DNA of 64,000 bases, taken from NCBI GenBank assembly GCA_016630905.1, contig WBMQ01000007.1, positions 496,001-560,000 of the forward strand, in the 5' to 3' direction. The notes under the pieces were generated by a model. That model made no database searches, was not told the DNA's origin, and saw only the letters and a list, made by a program, of their open reading frames with translations. Both the position numbers and the translations under genes were made by a program. Shown here piece by piece: positions 11,872 to 23,589 of the stretch (the stretch's first letter is position 1; each line of letters begins with the position of its first letter). Origin of the DNA: Capillidium heterosporum. Lineage: Eukaryota > Entomophthoromycota > Entomophthoromycetes > Entomophthorales > Capillidiaceae.

Positions 11872-14800
11872 ATGATTCCAAGCTCAGCTAAGGAAGAACC
11901 CAAGAAACTAGTTACCAACAAAGAAGTTACCAAAAAAGCCATAACAGACCAAGGTATTCTCAGCCTTCTAAATCAGCTTACGGGCGGCAATGTATTCGCA
12001 ACTTCCGAAGATACCACTTCGAACGAACTGGCAAACTCATCCTCTCAGTTCGAAATCCCCAATAGCGATGTATTATTATTAAAGGATATAAATGAAGCTA
12101 TGATTCCGAGTTCAAGTAAAGAATATCCCAAGCAATCAATAGACGGTAAGAAAGGAAAGGATATCCAAGCAGGTTTAGCAAGCAAAGATATCAGAGATTT
12201 CCTTCAACTTAATGATGACGAAGCATCAGCCACATCTCAAGATACCAATTTGAATGAACTAACAACCTCAATCTCCAAGTTTAAAGTCTTTAACAATGAT
12301 GCAGGCACAAACTCAAATTCCAAAGTTACTTCAGTTGAGCACCGACTTAATTCAAGGCAGGTTGAAACTTCTACCGTTGACTTGACACAACTTACAAGCT
12401 CAGATGAATATTCAGATTCTTCACCAGCCCTCATTGACTTAACTTTAGATTCAAGTATCGATGAAGATGCAGATTTTTCGCTGGCTTATAGTAATGTGTC
12501 TCGACAATCGAGCATCAATCACAATATCAAATTCAATTCACTAGTACAACAAACAACATCAACCGAAGTTCTACCATATCCTAGATTTGATCAATTTCCA
12601 ATTGAACTCGACTCCTCTTTGGTCCTCTCAGCATTTTGGAAGTGCAACTCAAACCACATCTAGAGTCAGAACTCTGGATATTGCCACATGTATTAATGGT
12701 AAGCTTTTAAACCCATATTCACTCTAATACTTGATATAAACTTAACAGAGGAACCTATTTATAGGTCCAATACGAATGGCTTATTCAAAAAAGCAAAAGT
12801 TTTAACAGCTACTGGAGATTTCAAGGTAGAAAATAATTTGACTGGTGAAATTGATCTGGTTGATCCTGCAGATACGTACGAACCAGTCGAAATACTATCG
12901 GACGACTCCTGGTGTACTAAACTTGAGAAACGGAATTTCATCAATAATAGAAATAGGAAAGTGCGCTCCAAAAAGCCACCAAAGCACTACAGCACCCATC
13001 CCTGCGAAGACCCAGCCGTTCTAGCCAACCACCCCGATCCTCACTTACGTCTGGCAGAATATGGATAGGATTGAGGCATCTGGAATTAGAATGATTAAAC
13101 AACCTTCTGATCTCAAGTTGAAGCTCCTTCCCTTCCAATTAGAAGGCGTCAGCTGGATGCTTCGACAGGAAGCGAGCATCTTCAAAGGGGGTCTACTTGC
13201 TGATGAAATGGGGATGGGCAAGACGATCCAAACCATTGCCCTCCTACTCTCGGAACCCCGGAATCGACCTAGCCTCTTGGTCGCCCCCACTATTGCCCTG
13301 ATACAGTGGATGGCTGAGATCGAAAGCCACACAACGACTTTGAAGGTACTCATTTTCCATGGCTCCAACCGTACCGACGATTTAAGCAGTTTTGACGACT
13401 ACGACGTTGTGCTGACCTCCTACGGCACCGTTGGACATAGCTTAAAGAAAGAGGAAATCGGTAGAAAATCTAAAACCACAAATGAAATGGTTAAGAAGCC
13501 ATCCATACTGCACCAGATTAAGTGGCACCGGATAATCCTGGACGAGGGTCACTACATCAAAGCCCAGAATACCCTTGGAGCCAAGGGTGTCTTTGCCCTA
13601 CAAGCCGAGTATAGGTGGATATTATCTGGTACTCCCTTGCAAAACCGAATCGGGGACCTGTACTCGCTTGTACGCTTTTTGAGGATCAATCCATTTAGCT
13701 ACTACATATGCCAAAATTGTCCTTGCAAATCGCTATCGTGGGACAGCAAGTATGGTATGTGTCATCAGTGTAGATGTCCGTTGATCAATCACTTTTGCTG
13801 GTTTTTCACCGAGATTACGACACCAATCAAGAACTACGGCTTCAAAGGTCCAGGAGGCGTCGGGTTTGCTAAGCTGCGGAGAATCTTGGATATTATTATG
13901 CTGCGAAGAACTAAGAAGGAGAATCTTGACGCAATATGTCTGCCTCCCCGTGTCCTATCCGTTCGCAAATGTTTCTTCAACGAGAAGGAGGATGCTGCCT
14001 ACCAATCTTTATTTACGGAATCACGGCGTGAATTCTCAAACTATCTTAGAAATGACTCGGTCCGCGAAAACTATGTAAATATTTTAGCATTGATTACCAA
14101 GCTACGCATGGCTGCCGACCACATAGACCTGGTTCTCAAGCGTATCCCAATTGGTATTGGTGCTGGCATTAGGCGAGACCCAGGATCTATCTCTGTAGAT
14201 AACCACTTCATATGCGCTTTATGCCAGGACGAGGCTGAGGATCCTATCATTTCCAAGTGCAAGCACATTTTCTGCAGGGAGGATGCCAGTACATATCTAG
14301 AAACTAGCTGGGAGGATGCTCCCAACTGCCCCACCTGCTTCAAGCCTCTAATCGTTAACCTTGAACAACCTACCTTTGAAATTGAAAGTGATGACAGTGA
14401 CGCTAACGGATCTGAAGAGGAGATTGAAGAACTTGGACGTCCAGGTAACAGTTTCAAGGTCCCTGAGCTACAGCCTCGAAGCACCATAGTCAACCGCATG
14501 AACCTGAATCAGTGGCGGTCCTCCACCAAGATAGAGGTCCTAGTCGAAGAATTAGCTAAGCTACGGTCTGAAGATTATACTATCAAATCCATTGTCTTCT
14601 CTCAGTTTGTCAGTTTCCTGGACCTCATACACTGGCGGCTAACTAAAGCTGGGTTCTCCTGCTGTCGATTGGATGGCACTATGACCATCACTGAACGGGG
14701 CACCATCGTTAAAACCTTTATGGAGCACCACAAGTACACCGTCTTCCTCGTTTCCTTGCGGGCTGGTGGCATCGCCCTAAACCTTACCGAGGCTAGTCAA

Positions 14801-15043
14801 GTGTTCATATGTGATCCTTGGTGGAACCCAGCGGTAGAGGATCAAGCTATGAATCGGATCCATCGCTTAGGTCAGCACCGACCTATACTCATCACTAGGT
14901 TAGTCATCGAGGACTCGATTGAGAGTCGCATAATTCAACTGCAAACTAAGAAGCAGGCCATGTTCGATTCTACGATTGACAAAGATTCGACGGCTCTTTC
15001 CCGCTTGACTATAGATGATCTCAAATTCCTGTTTAAGGTCTAG
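11872..15043 (+). CDS. Second RAD16-like SNF2/RING protein, diverged N-terminus and two frame breaks
   Basis: Paralogue of the RAD16 at 5594-8563. The 660-codon core (13061-15043) has Walker A DEMGMGKT, the DEGH box, the Cys-rich insert, the RING CALCQDEAEDP and the C-lobe motif DQAMNRIHRLGQ. The N-terminal part (from the ATG at 11872) is Ser/Asn/Asp-rich and lacks the PIRRSTRS repeats. It includes an internal repeat (MIPSSAKEEPKK / MIPSSSKEYPKQ). I infer a 50-nt intron at 12699-12748. Two one-base frame changes interrupt it: one between about 12605 and 12663, the other near 13045, where the frame ending HPDPHL.. must jump to VWQNMDRIE to match VWKDVDNIE in RAD16. Correcting both and splicing gives exactly 1040 codons. 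It may be functional with sequence errors or a young pseudogene. Two intact-looking ATPase lobes argue for recent selection. Confidence 0.75.
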
Positions 15044-15579
15044 GTGATTGTAATGTAGCTTGGGCTTTGGGATGCCTAAGTGTAAATGTATTTTCTTGGA
15101 ATTTTAATAAGGTTTTGCACAAATTAATTATGCTTTTGTATCTCTTTAATAGATATATCTTTAAATTGTAAGCAGAGAGTATTTATCTATAGCTTTATTA
15201 TCTACTATATAAATGATATAACCCTAATTTATAAAAGTAGCCGTTTATACTGAAAATTCGAATATCTCTTAAGTTTCATAGCTACTTACAATATACAACT
15301 ACAAGCCAAAAAGCTTATACGTGTTATCAAAGTGATGGCCAATCTTCATTGCAGTACACCACCCTTAATTACTAATATGCTGGCTCGATCGTCTTTACAA
15401 ACTGAATGATCTGAAAGGCTTGGTTGTTTCATAATAAAATTTCAACTCCTTATCCAAGCTTTTTGAGAAGTGGCTTAACATGTATACACTAAAGGTTTAT
15501 AAATTCATATAAAATGCCAATGGGTTTGTTTAAAAGCCATTACGTATATATGTGGTGGTTTACGAACACCTGCTATGGC
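15044..15579. other. Spacer leading into the 1.5-kb repeat array
   Basis: AT-rich 3' flank of the RAD16-like gene. No ORF is supported. The sequence from about 15300 may already be a worn edge of the first array unit. Confidence 0.4.
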
Positions 15580-15585
15580 TAGATA

Positions 15586-16589
15586 TTAATCTAACTCATG
15601 GTTTCTCAGCCTTATTTTAACTCCACTGATGGGAATAGGATTTTCAAAATAAGCATGCCAGTGCTTCATTAGTTGAAAACTAATATTGTAGTGGATTTGA
15701 AGAGCTGTGAGAAATCCTGGTCTAGTTCCTACTTTACCGCCATAATCTTCAAAATTATAAACTTTAATTAGATTTGATGTCAACCTTCAAAGTGCAAGTT
15801 TTAGAGCATATTTATACCCCTGTGCATCCTAGTTATCAAATGGCCTTTATATATCAATTTACTTCCAATATAAAGCTATTTTAATACATAATTAAAAAAT
15901 AATATAGTTATATATCCTTTATCCCTGACATTCCAATACAGACTCTACCCTTACTGATTTTCTACAAAAATTACTAAGATGTTAGTATATATTTAAATTT
16001 CCATCTATAAATAAAAGTTATATCAGTATATTTTTTTAGATGGCTTTGAAACATATGTGATCCCATCCATATTAAGCTTTACTTTTCAAACCTAGTTTGA
16101 AAGGAATGGAAACTAAACTAAGATTAAATCCTACCATACTTATATAGCGCTTGTTAAAGAAAAACCTACAGTTTATAATTGCATAGTATAAAAGTATACC
16201 TGTTTGCCAATAAATTAGCTAGAGGACAATGTAGGTTTGGATTGAATGACTTTTCATAGTTTACGGTCATGATGGCGTTGGGTAGAGTTTTGATATTAGT
16301 AGCTGAAACCAATCTAGTAACTAGAGTTTTTTGTGGACCTGAAGAGTTTAACAAAATATAGGTTTGATCAATTAGTTATATAAGGTACTGAAACTATCAA
16401 ATAAATACAAAACCAAGCATTGAAGTACACTGCCATCAACTTTATAATATAACTATAGGGCTGATATCTCCTTCCAGAACCCAAAAAGTATATTTGCGTT
16501 CCACATATATCTAAAAAGAATCTAACTTTGCTTACAGATTTAAGCTCAATTAGCAGCGCTAGGCAATAAATTAGAAACCAGTTCGCCAT
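15586..16589 (-). pseudogene. Array unit 1: decayed - strand gene, family unknown
   Basis: Three short open pieces on the - strand (16368-16589, 16166-16354, 15586-15783) are collinear with pieces in the other units. The first begins MANWFLIYCLALLIEL and has a counterpart near 21450. The second carries a LVSATNIKTLPNAI block matching a LASANSIKALPSGI block near 24100. Stops separate the pieces and no good splice sites join them. I do not recognise the family. Its 5' end faces the TATA box of micro-gene 1, so the two would be divergent. Confidence 0.4.
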
Positions 16590-16736
16590 AAATACTTTCA
16601 GAATAATAATAATAAAAATATACCCCAGCTCACGTTTAAACTAATCAAGGGCTAACCAAATTCCGGATTAGAGCTGGATTCGGAAAATTTTAGTATATGG
16701 TACTTTGATATTCGAAACGAAAAGGTAGACGAAGAG

Positions 16737-16744
16737 TATATAAG
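16737..16744 (+). promoter_or_regulatory. TATA box of micro-gene 1
   Basis: TATATAAG lies 87 bases before the micro-gene ATG. The element TTTGATATTCGAAA sits at 16704-16717, about 30 bases further upstream, and recurs at the same spacing in unit 4 (21583-21596). Confidence 0.6.
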
Positions 16745-16823
16745 GTGAATACTTTCAAATAAACCAGCATAAAAACCAAATAGCTTTACCATCCATCTAA
16801 ATTCTACTCGTATCCTTCAAAAT

Positions 16824-16886
16824 ATGGTTCCAGGAGGTCCTTTGATTACCAAGATCAGAAGTGCTACAAAACCTAAATCTCAATAG
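16824..16886 (+). CDS. Micro-gene 1: 20-residue peptide MVPGGPLITKIRSATKPKSQ
   Basis: A 20-codon frame with ATG and TAG, repeated at the same place in each array unit. Between copies most changes fall at third codon positions (GTT/GTC, GGA/GGC/GGT, ACA/ACC, AAA/AAG, TCT/TCC) or are synonymous (AGA/CGA), so the peptide is kept better than the DNA. It is basic (K and R) with a Pro-Gly-Gly start and no signal peptide. A TATA box lies upstream and AATAAA at 16992-16997 downstream, giving a complete unit of about 260 bp. I do not recognise it. The antisense frame shares the same wobble positions, so codon pattern alone does not prove the strand; the preserved ATG, stop, TATA and polyA signal favour +. 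Confidence 0.55.
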   Translation: MVPGGPLITKIRSATKPKSQ

Positions 16887-17332
16887 ACCATACTGTTCAA
16901 CTGCAATCACTACATTTCCAGGAGATTCTATTTACATATACAGTCGATGTACTCTTAGAACATCAGCATCATCACTATACACTTCATTCTTAATAAAAAT
17001 TAAAAGATTAAGCTTTTTTCATACTGAATTCTTCGTTGTCTATTATTTGAACTTAAATTGATTTTGCAGCCAGAATTTAGCATATTTTTAAAGGAAGGTG
17101 AATGTTATCGTTAGTAAAGATTAATATTAAATCTACAAATACGTGCCAAAATTGTATTCTACAATCCTGTAGTATACTACAACAAATTTTTTACTTTCAA
17201 AACTAAGAGAATATATATATTCCATAGAAAATCCTTAATATTTGTGGAAAGTTCATAAGCTTGGAATACCAACATCCTTTCAATGTCTATTTAATACTCT
17301 AAACTATATGTGTTGATAATGACTTATATATC

Positions 17333-18034
17333 TCACAAACGATCTCCCACTTTGAATTGCTGGCTGCAACCGTAGTGGCACTACAAATTACTTCAAAATT
17401 TTTATTCCGAACCTAATATATAAGATAAGATCGATTTCTACATTACGGCTACATCTATTCAGCTTAGAAAATGATGTATACTTTTCAAATTGGCCGGGTC
17501 TTTGTTCAAAATTTCTGAACTGGGTAGTAATCCGAAACTAATTTCGTATTAATATATTGGCCAGTGAACTCTTCCATCCATCATTATCCGATAGCTATAA
17601 AATGATACTAAATAAGCTAAAAATAAAAATATACATATTTGTTCTTTAGGAATATATTGTCAGAATTCCATAGTTATTCGAAGGAAATCGTCAAAAGGAC
17701 TAAATGAATTCGACCATCATTTTATCAAAGAACACTTTACACTTGCAGATTTTACGGCATAGGGATATATTTGGTTGTTAACATAGTAACTAGAGAAGAG
17801 TATAGGTTGGTATTGTAAGGCTTTTCTTTACACAAAAGGAATAGGGCTCAGCGGACTTTGATGCCAGTAGCTAAGGCTAATATATTGATTAACATCCTTG
17901 GTAGACGTCAAATCCTCAGAAAAATATGGGCTTATCCATCTATTATGTAGATTATCAAAGCTACTTAATTTACACGAAGCCAAAAATAGAGACCTATCAC
18001 CAACTTTCAAAAAAATTACTTCAAATATCTTCAT
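17333..18034 (-). pseudogene. Array unit 2: decayed - strand gene, family unknown
   Basis: The largest piece is 17828-18034, containing SSFDNLHNRWISPYFSED followed by LTSTKDV. This block recurs in units 3 to 6 with the pattern YFSExLTSxK. Downstream on the - strand are EFTGQYINTK near 17560 and SNSKWEIVCEIYK near 17345, each matched in unit 4. Stops and frame changes separate them. The repeated protein-level resemblance shows that this strand was once coding. No family assigned. Confidence 0.45.
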
Positions 18035-18385
18035 CTAATCCTTAAAATTTACCTACCTTAGATCTATACTTAATTTAGATCAACTCTTAATGCGGACAAA
18101 TGTTTTAGCTAACCAAAGCTATCCAATAAATTAGAAAAGTGATCCAATTTTACAGTTATCGGAGCATGTACAAGAAAGGTGTAGTCTGAATCACGTTCAA
18201 TCAATTCCAAGATCACCTAAATTCCGAAATGAAGCTAGACTTAGTGATTAAGTACAAGGCCAAGATTTTGATTTCGAAGAACAGATGAAGAGTAGTTAAA
18301 GGAATGGCATTTCGAGGCAAACCAACATAAAGTTAAATGGCACTTCATTTATTCAGACGATATTCCTTTTCACTTCCTACAAACT

Positions 18386-18448
18386 ATGGTTCCATTTGGG
18401 TCTATGATAACCAAGATCAAAGACATTTTGGAGTCTAAATCCCAATAG
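18386..18448 (+). CDS. Micro-gene 2: 20-residue peptide, most diverged copy
   Basis: Reads MVPFGSMITKIKDILESKSQ and ends at the conserved TAG. It keeps the length and the ITKI core but has lost the Gly pair and two basic residues. The upstream TATA is degenerate (gtagttaa near 18296), while a TTTCGAAG element remains about 25 bases before it. ATTAAA follows at 18534-18539. It may be a fading copy. Confidence 0.45.
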   Translation: MVPFGSMITKIKDILESKSQ

Positions 18449-19489
18449 ACTGCTTTGTTCCTAAACTAGCTCCCTATTTACATTCAAAGTTGATATATTT
18501 TTGGAACCCAATATTGCGACTATATAGTATATTATTAAAAGCTAAAGTATTTGTTAGTTTATCATATATTTTTAATTTAACCATTCTTTTTAAATAGGGA
18601 GCTCTAATAAGCTTTACATTCGTTACGAATCTTTATATATTCAACTAACGTTTCAAACAAAATAAATCTCGTAGAGGTTACAATATTAAACTAATCAAAC
18701 AATATTTTGATTACAAAATTGAAAATATTTACCAAAAGCTAATAAACTTGAAGTATAGATATCCTCTCAACGCCTTTCAAAGTTTTCATAAGCCTCATGC
18801 AGCGTCGATGACTTAGATATTTCAAGAGCCTTTTTCTTTTAAGCTTTGAACGGTATCTTAACAACCTTGCCAACTTCTGTAAGGTGTCCCACTCTAACAT
18901 CAACAGGCTTAAGGATCGAATCTTTGTAGTATAAAATCTAGAGCTTGGCTCAGGAATTCATGTGATATTTTAGTTCCATATGGGCTAACATTTGGAATTA
19001 TTAAACTTAGTAGTAGTCTAAAATTAGTTTTTGGTTACTATGAGTTAAAAATTTTGCTAATGATTGAAGGCATGCTGCTTAAGTTTTGATCAATTCTGTA
19101 TTAAATATCTAAAGATCTGAAAATAATAAAGTGTAGGTTATCAATTTAAATTTCTACAAAATGCCTATGAAATACTTGAGGAGAAATTGCTTGCAAAAAT
19201 TTTAGATCATATATTGGATGCAGAGCTTTGCCAAACTTTAGTAGCCTAAAGAGTATTTAGGCAGAAAATTCAGCATGAAACAGCAATAGAATAGTTAAAG
19301 GGTAACAGCTATATACACATATAAGGCAGCTGCGCAAAAAATTAATCAATTGGATTACCATTATGCCAAGAATCAACATACACATGCAAATTTTGTGAAA
19401 AAAAATATATGGTAACTCCTATACCAAATAGGCGGCATTGTAATTTAATCATGGGTTACTTTTATTTTTGTTTGATGGTTTAACATCTG

Positions 19490-19640
19490 GTAAACTTTTG
19501 ATACAATTAAGACTAATTTATCAGTAGCATTTTTTGCAGACGTAAAATGCTCAGAAAAATATACTTTTGTCCATCAGTAATGTAAGATATCGACACCATC
19601 TAATTATCACAAAGATATATATCCAAGAGTCTCATCACCA
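19490..19640 (-). pseudogene. Array unit 3: fragment of the decayed - strand family
   Basis: On the - strand the stretch reads DILHY, a stop, then WTKVYFSEHFTSAK. It is aligned with DNLHNRWISPYFSEDLTSTK of unit 2. The remainder of this unit, 18550-19490, is AT-rich with no block I could align confidently. Confidence 0.35.
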
Positions 19641-19887
19641 ACTCTCCAGTAAGAGTATAAGGTTATCGCTTCCATCAAAAATGCAAGAGTAGACCTTCAT
19701 TCCATCCATTCCAAAAAAGCTCCAGTATATAAATTATAGCTATACTAGTCTAAATTTTAATATATTGGAAAACCAATTTATAATCAATATAGTTTAGGTT
19801 TGCCCAGAATAGAGTAAAACTATATTTGGAAGTTCAGGATTAGCGATGCGATATCCTAACATTCGAAACTGAGAGGTAAGCAAAGGG

Positions 19888-19895
19888 TATATAAG
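19888..19895 (+). promoter_or_regulatory. TATA box of micro-gene 3
   Basis: TATATAAG lies 92 bases before the ATG, with ATTCGAAA at 19861-19868 about 27 bases upstream, as in unit 1. Confidence 0.55.
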
Positions 19896-19979
19896 ATGAA
19901 TATACTTTCAAATAAGTCGGCATAAAAATTAACTAGCATTTCCACCTATCCAAACGTTACTCTTTTCATCCTACAAACC

Positions 19980-20042
19980 ATGGTCCCCTTTGCTTCTTTA
20001 ATTACCAAGATCAAAAGTGCTAAAAAGCCTAAATCCAACTAG
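19980..20042 (+). CDS. Micro-gene 3: 20-residue peptide MVPFASLITKIKSAKKPKSN
   Basis: Same length and stop position as copies 1, 2, 4 and 6. It keeps ITKIKSA and the KPKS end; FAS replaces GGP. ATTAAA follows at 20161-20166, within the conserved 3' block TATACTACCTCACTCATTAAA that recurs in units 5 and 6. Confidence 0.5.
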   Translation: MVPFASLITKIKSAKKPKSN

Positions 20043-20629
20043 AAGTCTTGTTCAAAAGCTAAAGCTGTTCTTCAAGCCACTTTATTTGCATTTATAGATG
20101 CTTTACCCTTAGAGCCTAGATTCATAGAAATCACTATATTTACTGTATACTACCTCACTCATTAAAGTTTGAAACTAAATTCTGTTTACTCCTAATTTTT
20201 ATAGTATATTTTACTTTTCAGCAGAGGGATACCTGACAAAATACTTAATTTTGTTGCAACCTTGTTATATAAAATAACATATTAATCAAAAGAAGCGCTA
20301 TAGAAGTCAAAATATTAAGTTAATTAAATAATTTAATCAATCGTAGTCTTTTTCGATGATATATTTGTATATTTGAAATACCGATAACCCTTAAACATCT
20401 TTTAGTATGAGTACTACATGAGTACAGTTTGTGCACAAAGTATAGGTTTAAACTTTTGAAGATTATATATATAATTATTAAAAAATAAGAACTATCTAAA
20501 TTAAAAGTGATAGATCTAAAGTTAAATGTTTCAATCTACAGTTTGTGCATATACTATAGGTTGGCTAACAAATTTATCACTGTAATACTAGAGTTAGTAC
20601 AGTTTAAACTTAAAGTGCTAATAGCTTAT

Positions 20630-21480
20630 ACATCTCGCAAGCCAGTTTCCACTTTGAATTGCCAGCTGAATCTATAGTAGGCTTGTTAGTTTCAACTAGG
20701 AGCTACTCCCCAGATTAACCAAAGCATAAAGAGCAATGCTCATCTTGTAAACGCAAATAATTTTTGTCAGGACTGAAGAGCTTTTCAGTAGAATGTGGAT
20801 TACCGCACAAAATTCCTACATTGAGCAATAATCCGAAATTAGCTTTATTATCAATATATTGATAGATGAATTCTGTCGTCTGTCGTGAAGGACTACCTAC
20901 AAGACATAATTATGGAAAGCTTTCAAACAAAGATTGTGCTAAATATACGGGAAATTAATAGTCTAGTATAGATAAAAGGCAGTATTAATTGCAATGATTA
21001 AGTATATCCAAAGACCATTTTACTAAACTAGTATAGCTTATTTTAGAGCCGACTTGTATTTGCAAATTTACGGCATAAATATATATTTGGCTATTAATAT
21101 TGACCTAGAGAACAATATAATTTTGAAATAATCTACATTACACTTTCTTGACGGAATATCGTCCCGAGTTTTTGATATAAGTGATCAAAACTATTCATTC
21201 TTACATATCCCTCGGTAGACGTTGAACGCTCGATAAGATACAACCTTTGTCTATCAGTCATGTAAGGTAATAAGACCACAAAAGAATTTCAAGTTAAACG
21301 TTGAAGGACCCTCACTAAATTTCAAGCATATCTATACTGCTGATCCTTCTATCTGATCTCAAAAATTTAATATATACTCCACCTATATCCAAAGGAAACC
21401 AGATCTTGCATGCTAATAAAACGTTTATTAACCTGAACTATGTAATAAATTGGAAATTCAGTTCACTATAAGGATTTCCG
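20630..21480 (-). pseudogene. Array unit 4: decayed - strand gene, family unknown
   Basis: The best-preserved stretch of the - strand family runs from about 20870 down to 20640. One long open piece reads FIYQYIDNKANFGLLLNVG and then GILCGNP..FSPDKNYLRLQDEHCSLC, followed after stops by AGNSKWKLACEMYK. Other blocks are YLIERSTSTEG near 21240 and ISNLL near 21450, matching the start of unit 1. Several stops remain. It looks like an ordinary soluble or membrane-associated protein, but I cannot name it. Confidence 0.45.
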
Positions 21481-21614
21481 GTGCAATTCCAAAAAAGGTC
21501 TAGTAAAGTTCACGTTTCCTAGAATCGAGGGCTTGCTCAATCCTGACTTAAAGCTGAATTTGGTAGTTTGCGCTAGCTATACTTTGATATTCGAAAAAAC
21601 TAAAAGATAAAGAA

Positions 21615-21623
21615 TATATAAAG
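21615..21623 (+). promoter_or_regulatory. TATA box of micro-gene 4
   Basis: TATATAAAG lies 93 bases before the micro-frame, with TTTGATATTCGAAA at 21583-21596, identical to unit 1 over 14 bases. Confidence 0.6.
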
Positions 21624-21707
21624 GGTGTCTACTTTCAAATATTTCGACATAAAATCAAATAGCAGCATCACCCATCCAAACACTACTTTTCACATCCATC
21701 GCAAAAT

Positions 21708-21770
21708 ATAGTCCCAGGCGGTCCTTTTATAACCAAGATCAGAAGTGCTACCAAGCCCAAATCCCAATAG
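21708..21770 (+). pseudogene. Micro-gene 4: start codon lost (ATA)
   Basis: The frame is otherwise intact and reads (I)VPGGPFITKIRSATKPKSQ to the conserved TAG, close to the array consensus. The initiator is ATA in place of ATG. The TATA box and AATAAA (21840-21845) remain. It may be silent, use a near-cognate start, or carry a sequence error. Confidence 0.45.
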
Positions 21771-22195
21771 ATCGTTTCCTTCTAAAGTTAGACCTACATT
21801 ACAAGAAACTTTTTCATTTTTAGATCTCAATATCATCTCAATAAATAGTTTTAATAGTGATACTTTTATTTTTTTGATATATCATATTTTTAGCATGTAG
21901 CGGCTGATTTCACTATAGGAAGTTTTATACATTTTTAAAAAAATAGGGTATGTTCACGAATGACTATAATCTTAACTTTAGACATGGGTATTTAAGTTCC
22001 ATTTAGTAATACTATATCAAATTCCATAAAACCCACTACCTTTTAGATTCGAAAATATAGGCTCAAATAGAGCAAATTTTCTATCACGAGCTCTCAATAT
22101 TTACGTAGATTTCTCGAAATTGAAGTTTTAATATCCCTTTGTCTGCTTTTAAAGCTCCTTATCTACATATAATACTGGTTGCTTGGATTCTCATG

Positions 22196-22960
22196 CACCA
22201 TTTTTTACTTTTAATTACCAGCTGTAGTCTAATAACTTTACCATTTACTTCAAAAAGTCAGCTCCAATATAACAGGTAGATTGGAGTGATGGTTTACATT
22301 GTGAAAATGTATAGCTATGGTCAGAAATGACGAAAACTTTTAAAACTGCATAGGGACTACCGCTAGGAATTTTTGATGCGAATAGTGCTTAAATCAGCTC
22401 CTTGCCAATATATTTGTTGGTGAACTCTTCAATCTATCGTTGATCAGTAGTTTACAAAACGCGATATAGGCAAAATTTTTAGCCTAAAATTGCCACTAGA
22501 AAAGTTAAAAAGCAAATGGATATATATGTTCATAAAAGGGAATTTTAAATAGCCTGATATATCCAACTATAGCTTCACTAAAATAGTATACCCTTTGATA
22601 AAATCGATGGAATTTTAAAGTTACGGCGGAAATATATTTTTGGTTATCAACGTGCTAACTAGGGAATAAAATAGTGTCATTGGATCCCTTCTTTACGCCG
22701 AATGGAATAATTTCGATAGATCTTTGATATGAGTATTGAACTATAATCCAGCATATAGGCCTTTTGCAGATGTCAGACGTTCATCAAGGTATGGCTCTCA
22801 TCAATCATATAAGATAGTGAGGCTACCTAACAAACTCAAATCCAAGTATTGAAGTGTCTGTCCACAAATTTTCAAATGGTTCTATGCAACTGACGCCTCC
22901 ATCTGATCTCAAGAAATATACCTAAAAGATATCGAATCCTAAATATATATTTAAACTATA
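22196..22960 (-). pseudogene. Array unit 5: decayed - strand gene, family unknown
   Basis: Aligned blocks on the - strand are EPYLDERLTSAKG near 22780, EFTNKYIGKELI near 22420, a following open stretch with SGSPYAVLKVFVISDHSY, and GADFLK near 22260. Order and spacing match units 2, 4 and 6. Stops interrupt it. Confidence 0.4.
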
Positions 22961-23128
22961 TTAGCCCAGGCTCTGCTAATGCATTGGAAAACCAGATCTC
23001 GCTTAATAAATCCAGGGTTACTTAAATCCGAGCTTATGGCTAAATTTAGAAACTCAAAGAAGCTCTAACATCTGTATCCAAATAACCGACAGTTGACATA
23101 TAATGGAATATATTTCCAAGAGATCTCA

Positions 23129-23136
23129 TATATAAA
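23129..23136 (+). promoter_or_regulatory. TATA box of micro-gene 5
   Basis: TATATAAA lies 64 bases before the ATG, closer than in the other units (87-93). Confidence 0.5.
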
Positions 23137-23192
23137 AAGCAAATACAAGTATCACCTACTTGGACATTATCCTTCAGTACATCTTACAAACC

Positions 23193-23288
23193 ATGGTTCC
23201 AGGCGGTCATATAATAGCTAAAATCAAAAATGCGACCAAACCCAAATCCAGCCAGAACATTTCGTTCAAAAACCAACCTGTTCTTTAA
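23193..23288 (+). CDS. Micro-gene 5: stop lost, extended to 31 residues
   Basis: Starts MVPGGHIIAKIKNATKPKSS and then reads through, because the conserved TAG is CAG here. It continues for 11 more codons to TAA at 23286. AATAAA follows at 23357-23362. The replacement of the stop suggests weaker constraint on this copy. Confidence 0.45.
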   Translation: MVPGGHIIAKIKNATKPKSSQNISFKNQPVL

Positions 23289-23589
23289 AAGCATCTTTAA
23301 ATACATGCAAAAATATATCCTTAGTACTCATTTCGTTGTTGCATACTGGCTCATTTAATAAAGTTTGAAGTTTAAACATTTTGGACTTGTGCTTTCCATT
23401 GATTTTTAATATAATTAACCATCCAATTGAATATATATGTCATTTATTAATATTTCTACATTAAACTGACGTTAAAAATAAAAGTATTATGGAAGCTAAA
23501 ATATAAATATAATAAGAGTTCCGTCCCAAAGTATATTTCGGAAATTTTGCTAATCTTCATATGTCATCAAAATCTCGAATGGCTCAGGT

